Positions 40,835-51,885 of a stretch of 64,000 nt of DNA are shown here, in pieces. The stretch's first letter is position 1; every line of letters starts with the position of its first letter. Source of the stretch: Taeniopygia guttata (taxonomy: Eukaryota; Chordata; Aves; Passeriformes; Estrildidae); the NCBI RefSeq assembly GCF_048771995.1, contig NC_133063.1:73860514-73924513 (forward strand), in the 5' to 3' direction. The position numbers and the translations under genes were made by a program. A model generated the notes under the pieces. It had not been told where the DNA came from. It searched no databases and saw only the letters and a program-made list of their open reading frames with translations.

Positions 40835-42074
40835 ATAAAAATTGTACAAGAATTTTGATACAAATTACAAGAGGTATTTGAACAAAGTATGAGTAAAACT
40901 CCATTTATATCCCCAAAACCTTATGCATTTTATGCAAAAGACATATTGTAGGACTGTTACAGTACAGAAAATACAAGAAAAGAAATGTCAAATTAAAACG
41001 GGACTTTTAATTCCCTCAGATTACTAATGGAAAAAACTTGTTTAGACTACATACAATATTTATGAAGCTACTAATGTCACGATTATTAGATCAACATGAT
41101 GCAAAATTTTGTATCCCCTTGTACAGCTATATTCCATAGTGCATGCTTTGGTTCTGCAAGCAGGACAGCAGAGCATTCACGTTTTGCTCACATTGAGATC
41201 AAACAGTGAAAATGAAAAGCTTCCTCTATTCCAAACAGAGAAAGACCTTTGTAAAAAATGTCCATCAGGCCTTGACTCTACTCCTTCCTGTGCCTGGCTG
41301 GGGTACCCCAGGAGCACATCTTATCATAGTCCACTGGAACAAGCCCAGCTTTGCCTGCAAGCTCTCCATTCTCCACACAGCAGCCCCCTTGCTGCTGGTG
41401 GTGCATCGCTGGTTGGCACAGGGGGTTGCAGCCAGGCTGTGAGAGCCCTCCCATGCCTACTGAGAAAGGGGATTCCAGGCTTTATGCCTCTGTAACTGAA
41501 CACACTGCCAGACCCCTAAGAACTTCCAAATACATGAAGGTTCAAATCCAGTTTATCTCAGTTTACATTTCTATGTGAACCCCATAGTCAGGTTTCCATC
41601 TTTCCAGTTCAGGAGAACTGAAACACAGCAGACAGTTATAGAGGAAATCATTGTGTTTGACCTCCTATGTTAAAAGCTGTTAAAATGTCAACTGTGACAG
41701 TGAGCAAGAGCCTTCAGTCAAACAAAGAAACTTGAAATTGCTTCAGCCATCCCTACAATGTGTTATTTGTATAGGTACAAAGAGGTTGCATCAGTTTGTA
41801 GTTAGTAAAAGTGTGTGGAATTTCAGCCAGGGTAAATTTGGATTGTGTTCAGATTCAGATCAACTTATTTGCATGCCTGTTGCACATACATTGCACTGGA
41901 ATGCAGATCACTTTTATAAACTGGAGGACAGGCAGGAGGCGTGAACTGAGAACACAAATGCTGCCCATCAAAAACAAGCCATGTTCTGGGAAAGGAGCCC
42001 CATATGATATAGGAACCAAAGTTTGCACAAGAAAAAGCAGCATGCTGAATTTTTTATTTTTAAATAGCTAAATG

Positions 42075-42106
42075 AAACACACACACATAACAGTGGCCAT
42101 TTTATT
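42075..42106 (-). terminator. BNC2: Candidate poly(A) site, AATAAA with GU-rich downstream element
   Basis: On the minus strand AATAAA (42106-42101) is followed after about 17 bases by TATGTGTGTGTGTTTC, a canonical GU-rich downstream element. It could be an alternative end about 1.3 kb short of the distal candidate. The hexamer is stronger than the distal ATTAAA, so this may be the major end. Confidence 0.4.
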
Positions 42107-44462
42107 AACCTGCCACTTTACAAACAGTAACCATTTTTACACATGGAATGCATAAAACTTTCCATAATGAAGAACACTAGGAGGATGTGTTACTTTTCTG
42201 AGAGAATTTTAATGAGACACTCCCCTATAATGAAAGGAGGAATGGTGGTAAAGAAAATGGGAAAATTAAAGACAATGGCTGAAGGTTGTACAAGTATTTG
42301 TTAAAAAAAATACTAAAAAAATCCAAATGTAAAAGTATAATTGAAAAATAATGAATAAATCTGCCTTTGTACAGCTTAGGTGTCCCTGTTTATTTTGTAG
42401 GTCATCAAGTAAACTAAGAAGAACATCCTTAGAACCACAGTTGATGTGGCTACCATACCATTTCACAGGTGTAATTGGGGCGGAAGGCATTCTGCCCCAT
42501 CAGTACCGGAGGTGGTGGGGGGATGGGGATGTGAAAATGTCTTGATCTGGATGTGACGACTGCATAATGCTCTCACATTCAGGCATGAACACATGCACAC
42601 ACAACTGCCACTGCTGCCCCAGAGCTGCTGTTCATAGCTTCTTGCATTTCATGACAGAAGTGGACAGGTTGTAATTAACTATTGATGAGTTTGCCATCCT
42701 AACTGTGCATTATCCTCTGATCATTCTCAACCTTCTGTTTGACAACGGATGCCTTATAAAATCTTTATGCATCACTTAGCTAGTCTTGCTCTCTCTTTCT
42801 TCTCTAGAAATAAAATTGTCCTGGATATTTTTTTAAATTTTCCTAAAATATTTGTCTCCAAAGGTTTAAAGGAAGCAATGTACAAAATCTGTAGAACACC
42901 AGAAAAATACTTCTATACGTTAGATATTTTTACGTGACTCTTCCTGCTCTTTTAAGCGTATGAGGAAACACATATATACACCAGTGTAAGTGTGATGGAA
43001 ATGATATAATTTTGGTCACTTGTAGTCCTAATTTTAAGGCTCTTTGTTCTGACACTGTGTCTATTTCTCCTCTGTCTGTCACATTCGCACTCACACACAT
43101 ATTCACAAACACACACAAAGGACACAAATTATTTCTTCAATCAGAAAGTCCTCAGTTTTCACAAACAGCCTTGGAAATGGTACAGCAAGAAAGGCTGCCC
43201 AAGCTCATCATCGCAGGTCAGCTCACCCGGCTGCTTCAACCTCCGTCAGTGCCTCCGTCAACATGGAGTTGACAGGGGAGCAGAGTCTGGGCTCAGCCTT
43301 TAGACTTCTGATACAAACAGGCCTCAGGAATTTGTCTGGTGGTTTCACCCTTGTAGCTTCTGATGAACTCGGAAGGAAAAGGAGGGAAAAGATCAGTGAC
43401 CTTTGACTGGTAAAAGACCTTAGCATATTTATGGTGGGCACCATCACCTCTGTTGCAACAAACATCAAATTTCCACACAGTGCTGTTGACAGCATTAGCA
43501 TCTGGACCCAGCAAAGAGGTGCTGCAGCCAACCAATGCCATGAATTGATCCCAAAATCCCAAAGGAAGGAAGGAAGGAAGGAAGAGTGCTTAGATCTCTT
43601 GGCCTTGGGTTTTGTCTGAAACCTGTGTTTGACTTTTTGGTGCTGCACTGGCTGCCAGCACTGTTCAACCCACAGTGCCCAATGCTCACAGGTACACACA
43701 GGACCAGTGTTATGATCTTGGCATGGGAATGCTGCAGACCCTGCAAGGAAAGTATGCTTCAGCAGCTCCTCTGCCTACCTGAATTTTCAACTGCTATTCA
43801 GCAGTCAGAAAGCACACAGTAAAATGGAAGGAGAGTGACTGCAGCCAGTTACGCTGGCCTTCATGCACTTAAAATTTCTTAAAACAGCACGTGCTCTCAA
43901 GTTGTTTCACTAGAAAACTCTCTCTTCTGATGGCCTATATGAGAAGCCCTTTTGGAAACTGGACTTTTGGCAGTGTTCTTGCAAATGAAGGTATAAATCA
44001 GAAAAAATTCTTCCTTTCATGAGGACAGCAGATTGTGCCTCAGATATTTTTATCTAAGATTTTACTGAATTTCATGCTGACTTTAGCAGGAGATTCTCCT
44101 ATGACAATAGAATAGGATATAGGGAATTGGCACTCATGATAGGAGCCCAGAGATGGGCTAAACCAGTTAAAAAAATAGACTGCGCATCCTGTTTGACACT
44201 GAACCTATGCAGCAAGATGTGCAGGAAATTCAAATAACTATTTCTAGCAGGCACAGTATGGCCTATGCCAATACAAAGCAATTAGTTGCTACATAAGCAG
44301 ACAAAAGTGCCATTACAGACAGTATCTCTCAGCTGACCTTTTGCTAAGAAGCCATCTTGTTACTGTCTACCTGATAGCTCGATAGAGCAGCCAGTGGCAG
44401 CCTTGGGCTTCCTAAAGACAAATCAAAGTGCTCCAGATGGGACTTCCCTTCACTCACTGCAG

Positions 44463-44521
44463 ATGTGTGTGCATGCTTGTGTGAGTGTGTGTGTGTGTGT
44501 CTGCATGTGTGTGTGTGTGTT
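44463..44521 (+). repeat. Interrupted (TG)n dinucleotide repeat
   Basis: Two TG runs separated by CTGCA, within the probable BNC2 3' UTR (CA repeat in the mRNA sense). Confidence 0.9.
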
Positions 44522-46491
44522 AGGGAATGGGGAGGGAAAGCCTGGTTCTTATACTCAATTTCGCCTTCACAGGGGATAAACAGGCAATTACACATCCTTT
44601 TATATTTGATGGCCAAGTGCTGAACTTGAAAGCACACTATTAGTTTGTGTCCCTTCAGGGCCAGCGCAATAAGCAGCCAGGAGAGCTGGGGCAAAGGAAG
44701 AGAGGGTGTTGTCTGCTGTTAGTGTGACAGTCTTGTCAGCAGCATTCACATTACTGGAAGGTAATAAAGTGACAAGTAAGTTATTAGAAAGATATGAGGT
44801 GAAATTGAACTGAAGCTTCTTTTTGCTCTGCTCAGTTTTTTTCCTGCTTTGTAATGGGCCACTATTTGTTACAAAACAAGCCTTGTCTTGAGATCTTATA
44901 AAAAAAAGAAATATTTATTCTTTGCAGGAAAGGTCACATGAATTTACAACATCACACTTTAAAGGAGAGGAATGGGAAAATAGTTTCATGACAACTACAG
45001 CTGCTATTTAAAAAAAAAACACAGTGTCATCATAATGAACAATAATACTGGCAAAAGTCAGAGGACTTTTCAAAAACATGTCCATTTTTTAACCCTTTGG
45101 TGGTCCAGAACCATTTTCATTTAAGAGTCAGTGCCAAACATAACAGCAACAGTATTGGGATATACATGATCAATATACCTTGATCAAAAAATCAAAGCTG
45201 TCATTCAATATCATGACTTGAACAGAGAAAACAAGCCACACAAGACTGGTTAACTACAGACTCAATATAATACTACTTATGTAAAATAGTTGCTACTTCA
45301 CTCTGCTACAGCCATTTTAAAGGCAGTGGTAATGCTGCAGTGTTGGCAGGAAGAGACAGAAACCATGAGACTGGATCAGACATGTATTTGGGCAAACATG
45401 CGGGTGAAAGGTTCAGTCCATCATATGATCTTGCTCTGTTCCTGAAGTAGAAATGGGCATGGAAAAGAGTTCCTTTTATGTCCCTACAGAACAGGAGAAA
45501 AAAGCCCAACTCATCATGTGGCAACAGCAGGATATGCTGATGCTTATCTAGCAAAGTAGCACTACAGTCACTGTTTTGTTGAGTTACTATAGCAGCAAAG
45601 TCTTTTCCTTATGTCACTACATAAGAAAAAAAACAAAACTAAGAAGTAACTGAAATATTCCAGCTGCCATCATGTGTCTGCCACTCACCTTCTCCCCCCA
45701 GAGCACTCCTGCTGCCTCCTTGCCCTTATCCAGACACTTTTGCTTCTTTTTTCAAATAAAAAGAGTGATTCTGTTAACCCAAAGAGAAAAGGGACAAAAA
45801 CATTCTGGGGACTGAAGAATTAACAGTTCTGTTCATGTATGTGGCAAAAAAAAATTTAAAGGAGCATGTGTCTGCTCCTTGACCACACACTTTCCCTTCC
45901 TTATAATTACTCTGCCACCAATGTTGCTGTGAAAATGTCCTACAGAATTTGAGTACATTTCTAAAAATATGTCCTGTTTTCTGACAGCAGCTGACATCCT
46001 TAATGACCACCATGTGAAAAATGGGTCCACATCAAGCTTTTTAAATACAAAATATCATACACGTTGAAGGAGAAATTTTTGGAACTAAATCCCTGGTCTT
46101 GAAAATGGTTCCTATCTCTGGAACTGATCGGACCTTGAATTACCATATTTCTGAGCTTTCATGATACCCACATAGCTTTTTGTCTTGTTGCTTTCACATT
46201 CCTACCCCATATATTTAGCTATGTTAGATCCTCAACTGGGTTGAAAAGGCTAAAACTCAGGGAAAACTCAAGTGCATCCTGGGAGCCCCACTTCCTATTA
46301 ATTGTACTAGACCAAATCAACCGAGGTAGCTGGCAGCTACTTTACAGAACCTGACTCTACTAATTTTTCCTAAAGAGTGCCTTTTTTGGGGATGGAATGG
46401 GAAACATATAGGTGATGGAAACTGTATAAACTTGTGGAACAGGCAGGAGGAAAGGAGACAGGGAGGAAGGGAGACAGAGAAGGAAGAAGGA

Positions 46492-46683
46492 GGAAGGAAG
46501 GAAGGAAGGAAGGAAGGATGGAAGGAAGGAAGGAAGGAAGGAAGGAAGGAAGGAAGGAAGGAAGGAAGGAAGGAAGGAAGGAAGGAAGGAAGGAAGGAAG
46601 GAAGGAAGGAAGGAAGGAAGGAAGGAAGGAAGGAAGGAAGGAAGGAAGGAAGGAAGGAAGGAAGGAAGGAAGGAAGGAAGGAA
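46492..46683 (+). repeat. Tetranucleotide array (GGAA)48
   Basis: A 192-bp GGAA array with a single A-to-T change at 46519, preceded by irregular G/A-rich sequence from about 46,440. It lies inside the probable BNC2 3' UTR, where the transcript would carry (UUCC)48. The flanking open frames on both strands are repeat translations. Confidence 0.98.
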
Positions 46684-49029
46684 ATACAAATTTTACAAGC
46701 TCAGACATGAAAAGTCTTTGAGAAATCTTTAAGAGCAGTCTCCATTATTAAGGTTTTTAATCTATACCTTTCATATTTTGTCAAATTGTGTTGTGACTTG
46801 GTGACAGCGCTTAGACCTTGTGTGCATCACAGCATCAGCTACAAATTAAAAGGCAAGATTAAAATCTCAGGCATAACAAAATGTACCTGATTGAGCTATA
46901 GCTCAGAAAAATTGACTAAATATTTTAAGGTGTGCAAAAATATTTATAAGTTAAATTAGCTCTTTACTAAGACCAGCTAATTGGTCCTCACAGGAGCACA
47001 CTTATGGGCAAAAGCATATTAGTATTAGTGATAGCCTAACAGACTGAAACATAAGTGGGTAAGTGATATGAGATGTGTGAGACTAAAAAGTTAGAAGGGG
47101 CTACCAGGGGTGTTAAAACTCATGGTTTCCATTCTTGTGCTTTGGCTGTGCTGTTTTCCTTCCAAATTTTCATACAGTTTTTCAAAAGATACCTAGTGAT
47201 TAACCATTAACATATGCTTTCCTGACACACCATACCCCCCCAACCCTCACAATGAAAAGAAAAAATCCTAAACAACCGCCAGACATAAAGTTCTGTTTCT
47301 AAAGGAGGTTCATTACAGTTATTTTCTAATTGCAGACAAAGTTTTTTTGATATTTACAGAAAAATACAACTACCTTGAATAAAACAGTGAAACAATATGG
47401 AAAGAATGACCACAATAACTACAGGAACGAAAAAAGAAGGAGCAAACTCCATGTAAAGGGAAGAGGATCTTCCTCAGAGCTGGTCTATTTCTTGCAAAAT
47501 GGTTAGACTGACAGGTTTGGAAACCGAAGGGATAGCCACAGATTTGTGATAACATATGCAACAGCACAATACTTATCATGTCATCACACCATTACAGGCC
47601 ATGTTCTGTGCTGAAGAGATGAGATGTTTGGTCATTATTACTGCACTCTGGGTCTCTGCTGAGATCACCCAGAAATGCTACTTTCAGTAAAACCAAGCTG
47701 CTATGCCAGAGCCCCTTTATGAATTTTTCAGATAATGTCAGATGATATAAATTCCACCACAAGAACAATTCTGATAAATACAGATTTTCATAAAGATGCA
47801 TGCTAAGTTGAAAAGAGGGAAATGCCATTCAATTCAAAGTAAGTGTAAGTGTCCTTTTAAAAAAAAGACGGTTCTGACATTCGTATCACTAACACCGAAG
47901 AAACTACTTTTGCCTAGATTTGCCTAAAAATAACAGTTAAGCAGTGTTCTGTCCACAAGACAGAGATGATAGCTTCTACATAGCTTAAGTAGGACTTGTG
48001 AGCTTCTAACAGTTTCTGGAGGTTTGTCCCTTTTTCCTTACTTTTTAGAATGTGTTATTCAATTTTGTGTAATAAACAGATTTTTTTCCTTCTACGTCAA
48101 TAATCTGCTGAGTTTATCTACAGGTGATGTGTAAGTTTCCAAACAAGCTTACCAAACATTTGACCTCTAAAAGAACCACAGTGAAATAAGAATACTGAAC
48201 AGTGATTCATTCAGTGAGGAATTCTTTATATACCTCAAATGAGTTTTTCATTAAAAAAATTATATTTATTTATACCGTGCATACTACAAAAGAGTCGGGG
48301 TTTTTTTCCTGTATATATAATGCCATTTCTTTTTTTTTTAGACTTTCTGTATTACTTGCTCCTATTAGCCTGGGAGGAGAGATGAGAGTGCAGTACAGGT
48401 AACACTACAAAGGTTCATGTGTCTTGGAAAAATGCACCCTTACTGTTCTAATTTCCCTTTCTCACAAACATACTGAGCTTGCACAACATAAAAAAAAACA
48501 AAGCAAATCATTCAATTTAACAAGGCAAAGTAGTTGAGATTTTGAAGAAAATAAAAAAGATGAAAGAAAAATGTCAGTGAAATAGCTTACTTTTTTGCTA
48601 TAAAATTTCTTTTTGATAAACCAGAAGGTAAATTTTTCTTATAGTTTCTGTGGAATTCACAAATGTTTTCAGGGCTTCATGAGTTCACAGAATAAAAAAA
48701 TGACCAAAAGCTTGTAACTCATAGGAACATAGTGAGAATAAATTTAGAAATATTTTTCTTTTATTTTCTACAACTGGAAATACTGATTTATTAGATATTG
48801 ATTCCTACTTTTGGAAATAAAAATACTGAAATGCATAAAAAGTACTAAAAAATAGGAAATCTATATTAGGAGTTTCCTCTAGAAAATGTAATAGGAGTTA
48901 AGTACTCAAGTGGACATAAAAAGTAAAAATAATCAAAATGCACAGCAAAACAATACAGCGACAAGCTGAAACAATGGAGCATTTCTGACTCTTTGCTAAG
49001 AATAATGTTCTGGGTCAGTAAATACAGAA

Positions 49030-49063
49030 AAGGAACACATTCTCACTGAAGGAATATTTTATT
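49030..49063 (-). terminator. BNC2: Candidate proximal poly(A) site
   Basis: On the minus strand AATAAA (49063-49058) is followed within about 20-30 bases by GAATGTGTTCCTTTT, a modest GU/U-rich element. Use of this site would give a 2.1-kb UTR and remove the GGAA-derived array. Other TTTATT hexamers nearby lack a convincing downstream element. Confidence 0.25.
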
Positions 49064-50599
49064 GTATGCTGAAATATCCCTTAGGGGTTTCTTTTTTTTT
49101 TTTGTTGTTTGTTTTTGATTGTGTTATTGTTATTTGTTTTGTAAAGAAAAGAGTCGACAACACACATCCTAATGGCTTTGGCTGTAGCTTGAGCTTAAGT
49201 AAATACCATCCCTCTGTCAGTATGTTGTGGTAACTAAGGCTGCCAGTGTGGTTTACCAGCTCAAGCAACATGTGTAAACACTGGAAACAAAAAAATGCAG
49301 AGGGCAGCCTCCTTTCTCTCTGCCTTTCTCAACTGCTTACTCCTTCTGTGTCTCCTGGTTGGGCTCACTCTCTTGCTCACTATATTTCTTGGAATTTTGT
49401 TATTTTCTGACAAATCATGCGAGTGAAACACAAAACATTAACACAACTAGACATCCTTTTTCTCTGTCTTCTAATTTTATCCAAAGGGAAAGTTACCCAA
49501 TAAAAAGTCCAGCATATATTTTCAGAGCTACTAAGTGCTTCTGCCATTAATTTTTTTTTTTGATTGTTTCTATAAAACATGCCTTAATCATACTACAGCA
49601 CTTTCCATTGCAAAAAAGACAACTTTACAGAACAACATAGTTAACATTATTTCCCTGTTCATTTTGATTTTTTTAAAACACCACAAAAATCCAGGCTATA
49701 ATAAGAAGCACACAAAATTATATTCATCTTTGTTCTGTGACAAGTAGTATCAGCATTTGTATCCCCAAATATTATGTATGTTTGACAAAAAAAAATTTCT
49801 ACTGGTTCACATGACAAAATTCTGGGTCTTTTTTTTTCACTTTTATACAATGTAGTATATAAGGAATAAGGATGCACTATTGTTTCTAGTAATAATTGGC
49901 ACTTGAAAAAAGCACCAAGAATTCTGTATTTCACTTTATCCCTGTTCCCTGCCCAGTATTTTTCTGTGTGTAGTCCAAAAACTACAACTGTGGTTATGGT
50001 GAATAACTACATTTTCTTTTTTCAAAATGTGTGCAAAGTTGGCACTTTTGTATTAACACTAAACACTAATACTCTTTGTTTGGCATTCATGCCCTCATAC
50101 TGACCAGATCACTTTTATCTAAGTGTATTTTTTTTAAAGACACTTACTGAAAATATGGCAATAGTTTAAGAAAAAAAAAGCATGGATATTATTACACATC
50201 CCCTTGTAGTGTACGAAAAAGTGCATGACTGGATTTATGTAATATTACAAGACAAAAAAACTGTATCAAATCAGGTACTGTAAAGCATGCCAGCACCTCT
50301 GTATTACCTATATCTAGCAGGTAGTTAAAACAAGACCGTGGTTCTTTAAAAAATGTGCATTAAAGCTAACATAAATGAGTAAAACTAGGCAGCAAACTAT
50401 TTTTCCTGCTTATCTAACAGCTGAATGTAACTGTAAAAATTAAGCAAAAAAATTAGAGTTAAACCACCATCAATACAATTGTTTTACATCATAGGCCTGT
50501 CAAGGCTCAATATATATATACAAGTGTAACAGCCATGCTTAGTAGAACGTTATCCCCAATGCTCAGAAGACACAAAGACAACTAAGTAGATTGCTTTTT

Positions 50600-50850
50600 C
50601 TTTCTATTTTTGTTTGTTTGCAATTTTTTTGTGTTTTTGGGGGGATTTTTTGTGTGTTTTTTTTTTCTTTTTTGTTTTGTTTTGTTTTGGGTTTGGTTTT
50701 TTTTTTGTTCTTTTTTTTTTTCAGGCAAAAGTTATGGGAAGAACAAAGTATCTCTTTGGAGATGATTAAGAACATTCTAACAGAACTAGGGACAACTGCA
50801 GTTTTTCTGTTTGTTTTTTGTTTGTTTGTTTTTGTTTGTTTTTTTTTTTA
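50600..50850 (+). repeat. T/G-rich low-complexity tracts
   Basis: Two T-rich blocks (50.60-50.72 and 50.80-50.85 kb) with TTTTG, TTTGGG and TGTTTG runs. In BNC2 mRNA sense they are A/C-rich, matching the A/C class seen elsewhere in the window. Confidence 0.85.
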
Positions 50851-50998
50851 ATGAAGGATCCCTTCCCTCAAATTAAAGGTCCTACGCTTTTGTTTCTATT
50901 AAAAAAAAAAAAAAACCCAAAAAACCCAACAATCAAGAAAGGGGAAAAAGCACCTGGTGTTTCTTGTTTCTTTCTTTTGCTAAAAAAGAAAAAAAAAT

Positions 50999-51039
50999 TA
51001 TATATATATATGTATATTTATGTCTGTGTATATATATAC

Positions 51040-51092
<53 letters not shown>
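50999..51092 (+). repeat. (TA)n microsatellite next to BNC2 stop codon
   Basis: An alternating T/A block with a few interruptions (TG, TTTA, CA) becomes a pure 47-bp AT run at 51046-51092. It ends 78 bases from the BNC2 stop codon, on the UTR side. Confidence 0.95.
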
Positions 51093-51095
<3 letters not shown>

Positions 51096-51169
51096 GGAGA
51101 CTGTATATGGCAGTTCAGATGTAGTGGGCCCTCTCTGAGAGCTGGCATTATGCTGTGTCCATCCTTGAC

Positions 51170-51830
51170 CTAATCTACTGAAGTGAAAGGAATGTTTTTA
51201 TGCAGATTGGGGTTCTGGCTGTGCCGGTTTCGGCTACGGACAGAGGAGAACATCATGTTGCACCCAGGGACTTTGCACTTGTGCATTTCTCGCAAGTGCA
51301 CTGTTTTGTAGTGCACTCTGAGGGTTCCCTTGTTGCTGTACATTTTGTGGCAAATGTTACACATTATCCCACCGTTGCTCACCGAAACACTGTTGAACAT
51401 GAGGGATCCTGGGACATCGGTGCCCATACCTACGGCTAAGGCAGGGGCATCTGCTTTGTGGGCAGATTCCCCGCTGTCACTTGCCCCATCAACGTCGTCC
51501 AGGAGAATACCCTCATCGCTTCCTGCATCAGATTCTCTTGAGGAATGGATACTGCTGCTGGACTGGATGCTGGAGGTGGTGCTCAGGTCTAGTACCATAT
51601 AGTCTTCTGCCATGCCCCTGCCATACCCATTCATATGGGAATCCTCAGTGCCAGCTGGCGAGGAGGTGTCTTCCCTTATGTCAAGCCCCATCTGATGCTG
51701 AGCGCCATATATCTTCACCAAAAATTCATCGCGGAGGTCCTTACTAAGAGAAGGCTGTGAAGTGTCCAAGCCCATGTCATCCAGTTCTTTGGTCAACAGT
51801 TTACGGTGCAGGTTTATGTTAGCACTGTGT
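51170..51830 (-). CDS. BNC2: Basonuclin-2, last coding exon (zinc fingers 5-6 and C-terminus)
   Basis: Terminal coding exon of basonuclin 2, a nuclear DNA-binding zinc-finger protein of epithelial, mesenchymal and pigment-pattern tissues. The exon starts at 51830, just after a strong acceptor, with one base completing a split codon, then encodes 219 residues and a TAG stop at 51170-51172. Residues 1-8 (HSANINLH) are the histidine half of a finger whose cysteines lie in the preceding exon. Residues 83-99 are serine-rich and 98-121 acidic. Residues 157-178 form C2H2 finger CX2C-X12-HX4H (C157, C160, H173, H178). Residues 185-210 form the basonuclin-type finger CX4C-X12-HX6H (C185, C190, H203, H210). 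The protein ends NIPFTSVD, which I recognise as BNC2 rather than BNC1. The reading frame is intact. An open frame continues 5' to 51901, but those codons are intron read-through. Other BNC2 exons lie beyond the right edge of the window. Confidence 0.95.
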
Positions 51831-51885
51831 CTGGGAAAGGAAGAGGGAAGGGAGAAAAGGAAAAAATGTACAGTATTTTTGATTA
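51831..51885 (-). other. BNC2: 3' splice acceptor of last BNC2 intron
   Basis: Read on the minus strand, an almost uninterrupted pyrimidine tract of about 35 bases ends in CCCAG, with the AG at 51832-51831. The exon then opens ACACAGTGCT. The first exon base is the third base of a split codon (intron phase 2), restoring the arginine expected before the HSANINLH finger end. The tract is unusually strong, suggesting constitutive use. Possible branch-point A residues occur about 50-65 bases upstream; I cannot choose between them. Confidence 0.9.

Larger units (their letters stand above)
40812..51169 (-). other. BNC2: Probable long 3' UTR of BNC2
   Basis: No splice donor or further coding exon is needed after the TAG stop, and vertebrate BNC2 mRNAs, as I recall, carry a 3' UTR of about 9-10 kb. 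The minus strand holds several candidate poly(A) signals; the most distal convincing one lies near 40,830, giving a UTR of about 10.4 kb. It contains a TA repeat 75-170 bases after the stop, A-rich tracts (mRNA sense) at 50.6-50.85 kb, a 192-bp TTCC array (GGAA on the plus strand) at 46.5-46.7 kb and a CA repeat at 44.5 kb. Between them the sequence is AT-rich and unique. The exact 3' end is inferred, not proved; transcript data would settle it. Confidence 0.5.

Noticed and set aside
43223..43746. Minus-strand frames of 158 and 89 codons inside the BNC2 3' UTR
   Set aside because: Two overlapping frames are open simultaneously, they cross a GGAA repeat, contain no recognised domain and lie far downstream of the BNC2 stop. 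A GC-richer patch explains the length.
46360..46721. Frames encoding KEGR or LPSF repeats
   Set aside because: Translation of the GGAA tetranucleotide array.
42973..50522. Pumilio-type UGUANAUA sites (minus strand, 42973-42980, 47351-47358, 48115-48122, 50515-50522), a let-7 seed match at 46323-46329 and a miR-29 seed match at 49911-49917
   Set aside because: At this AT content and a 10-kb length, about this number is expected by chance; without conservation data they are not evidence.
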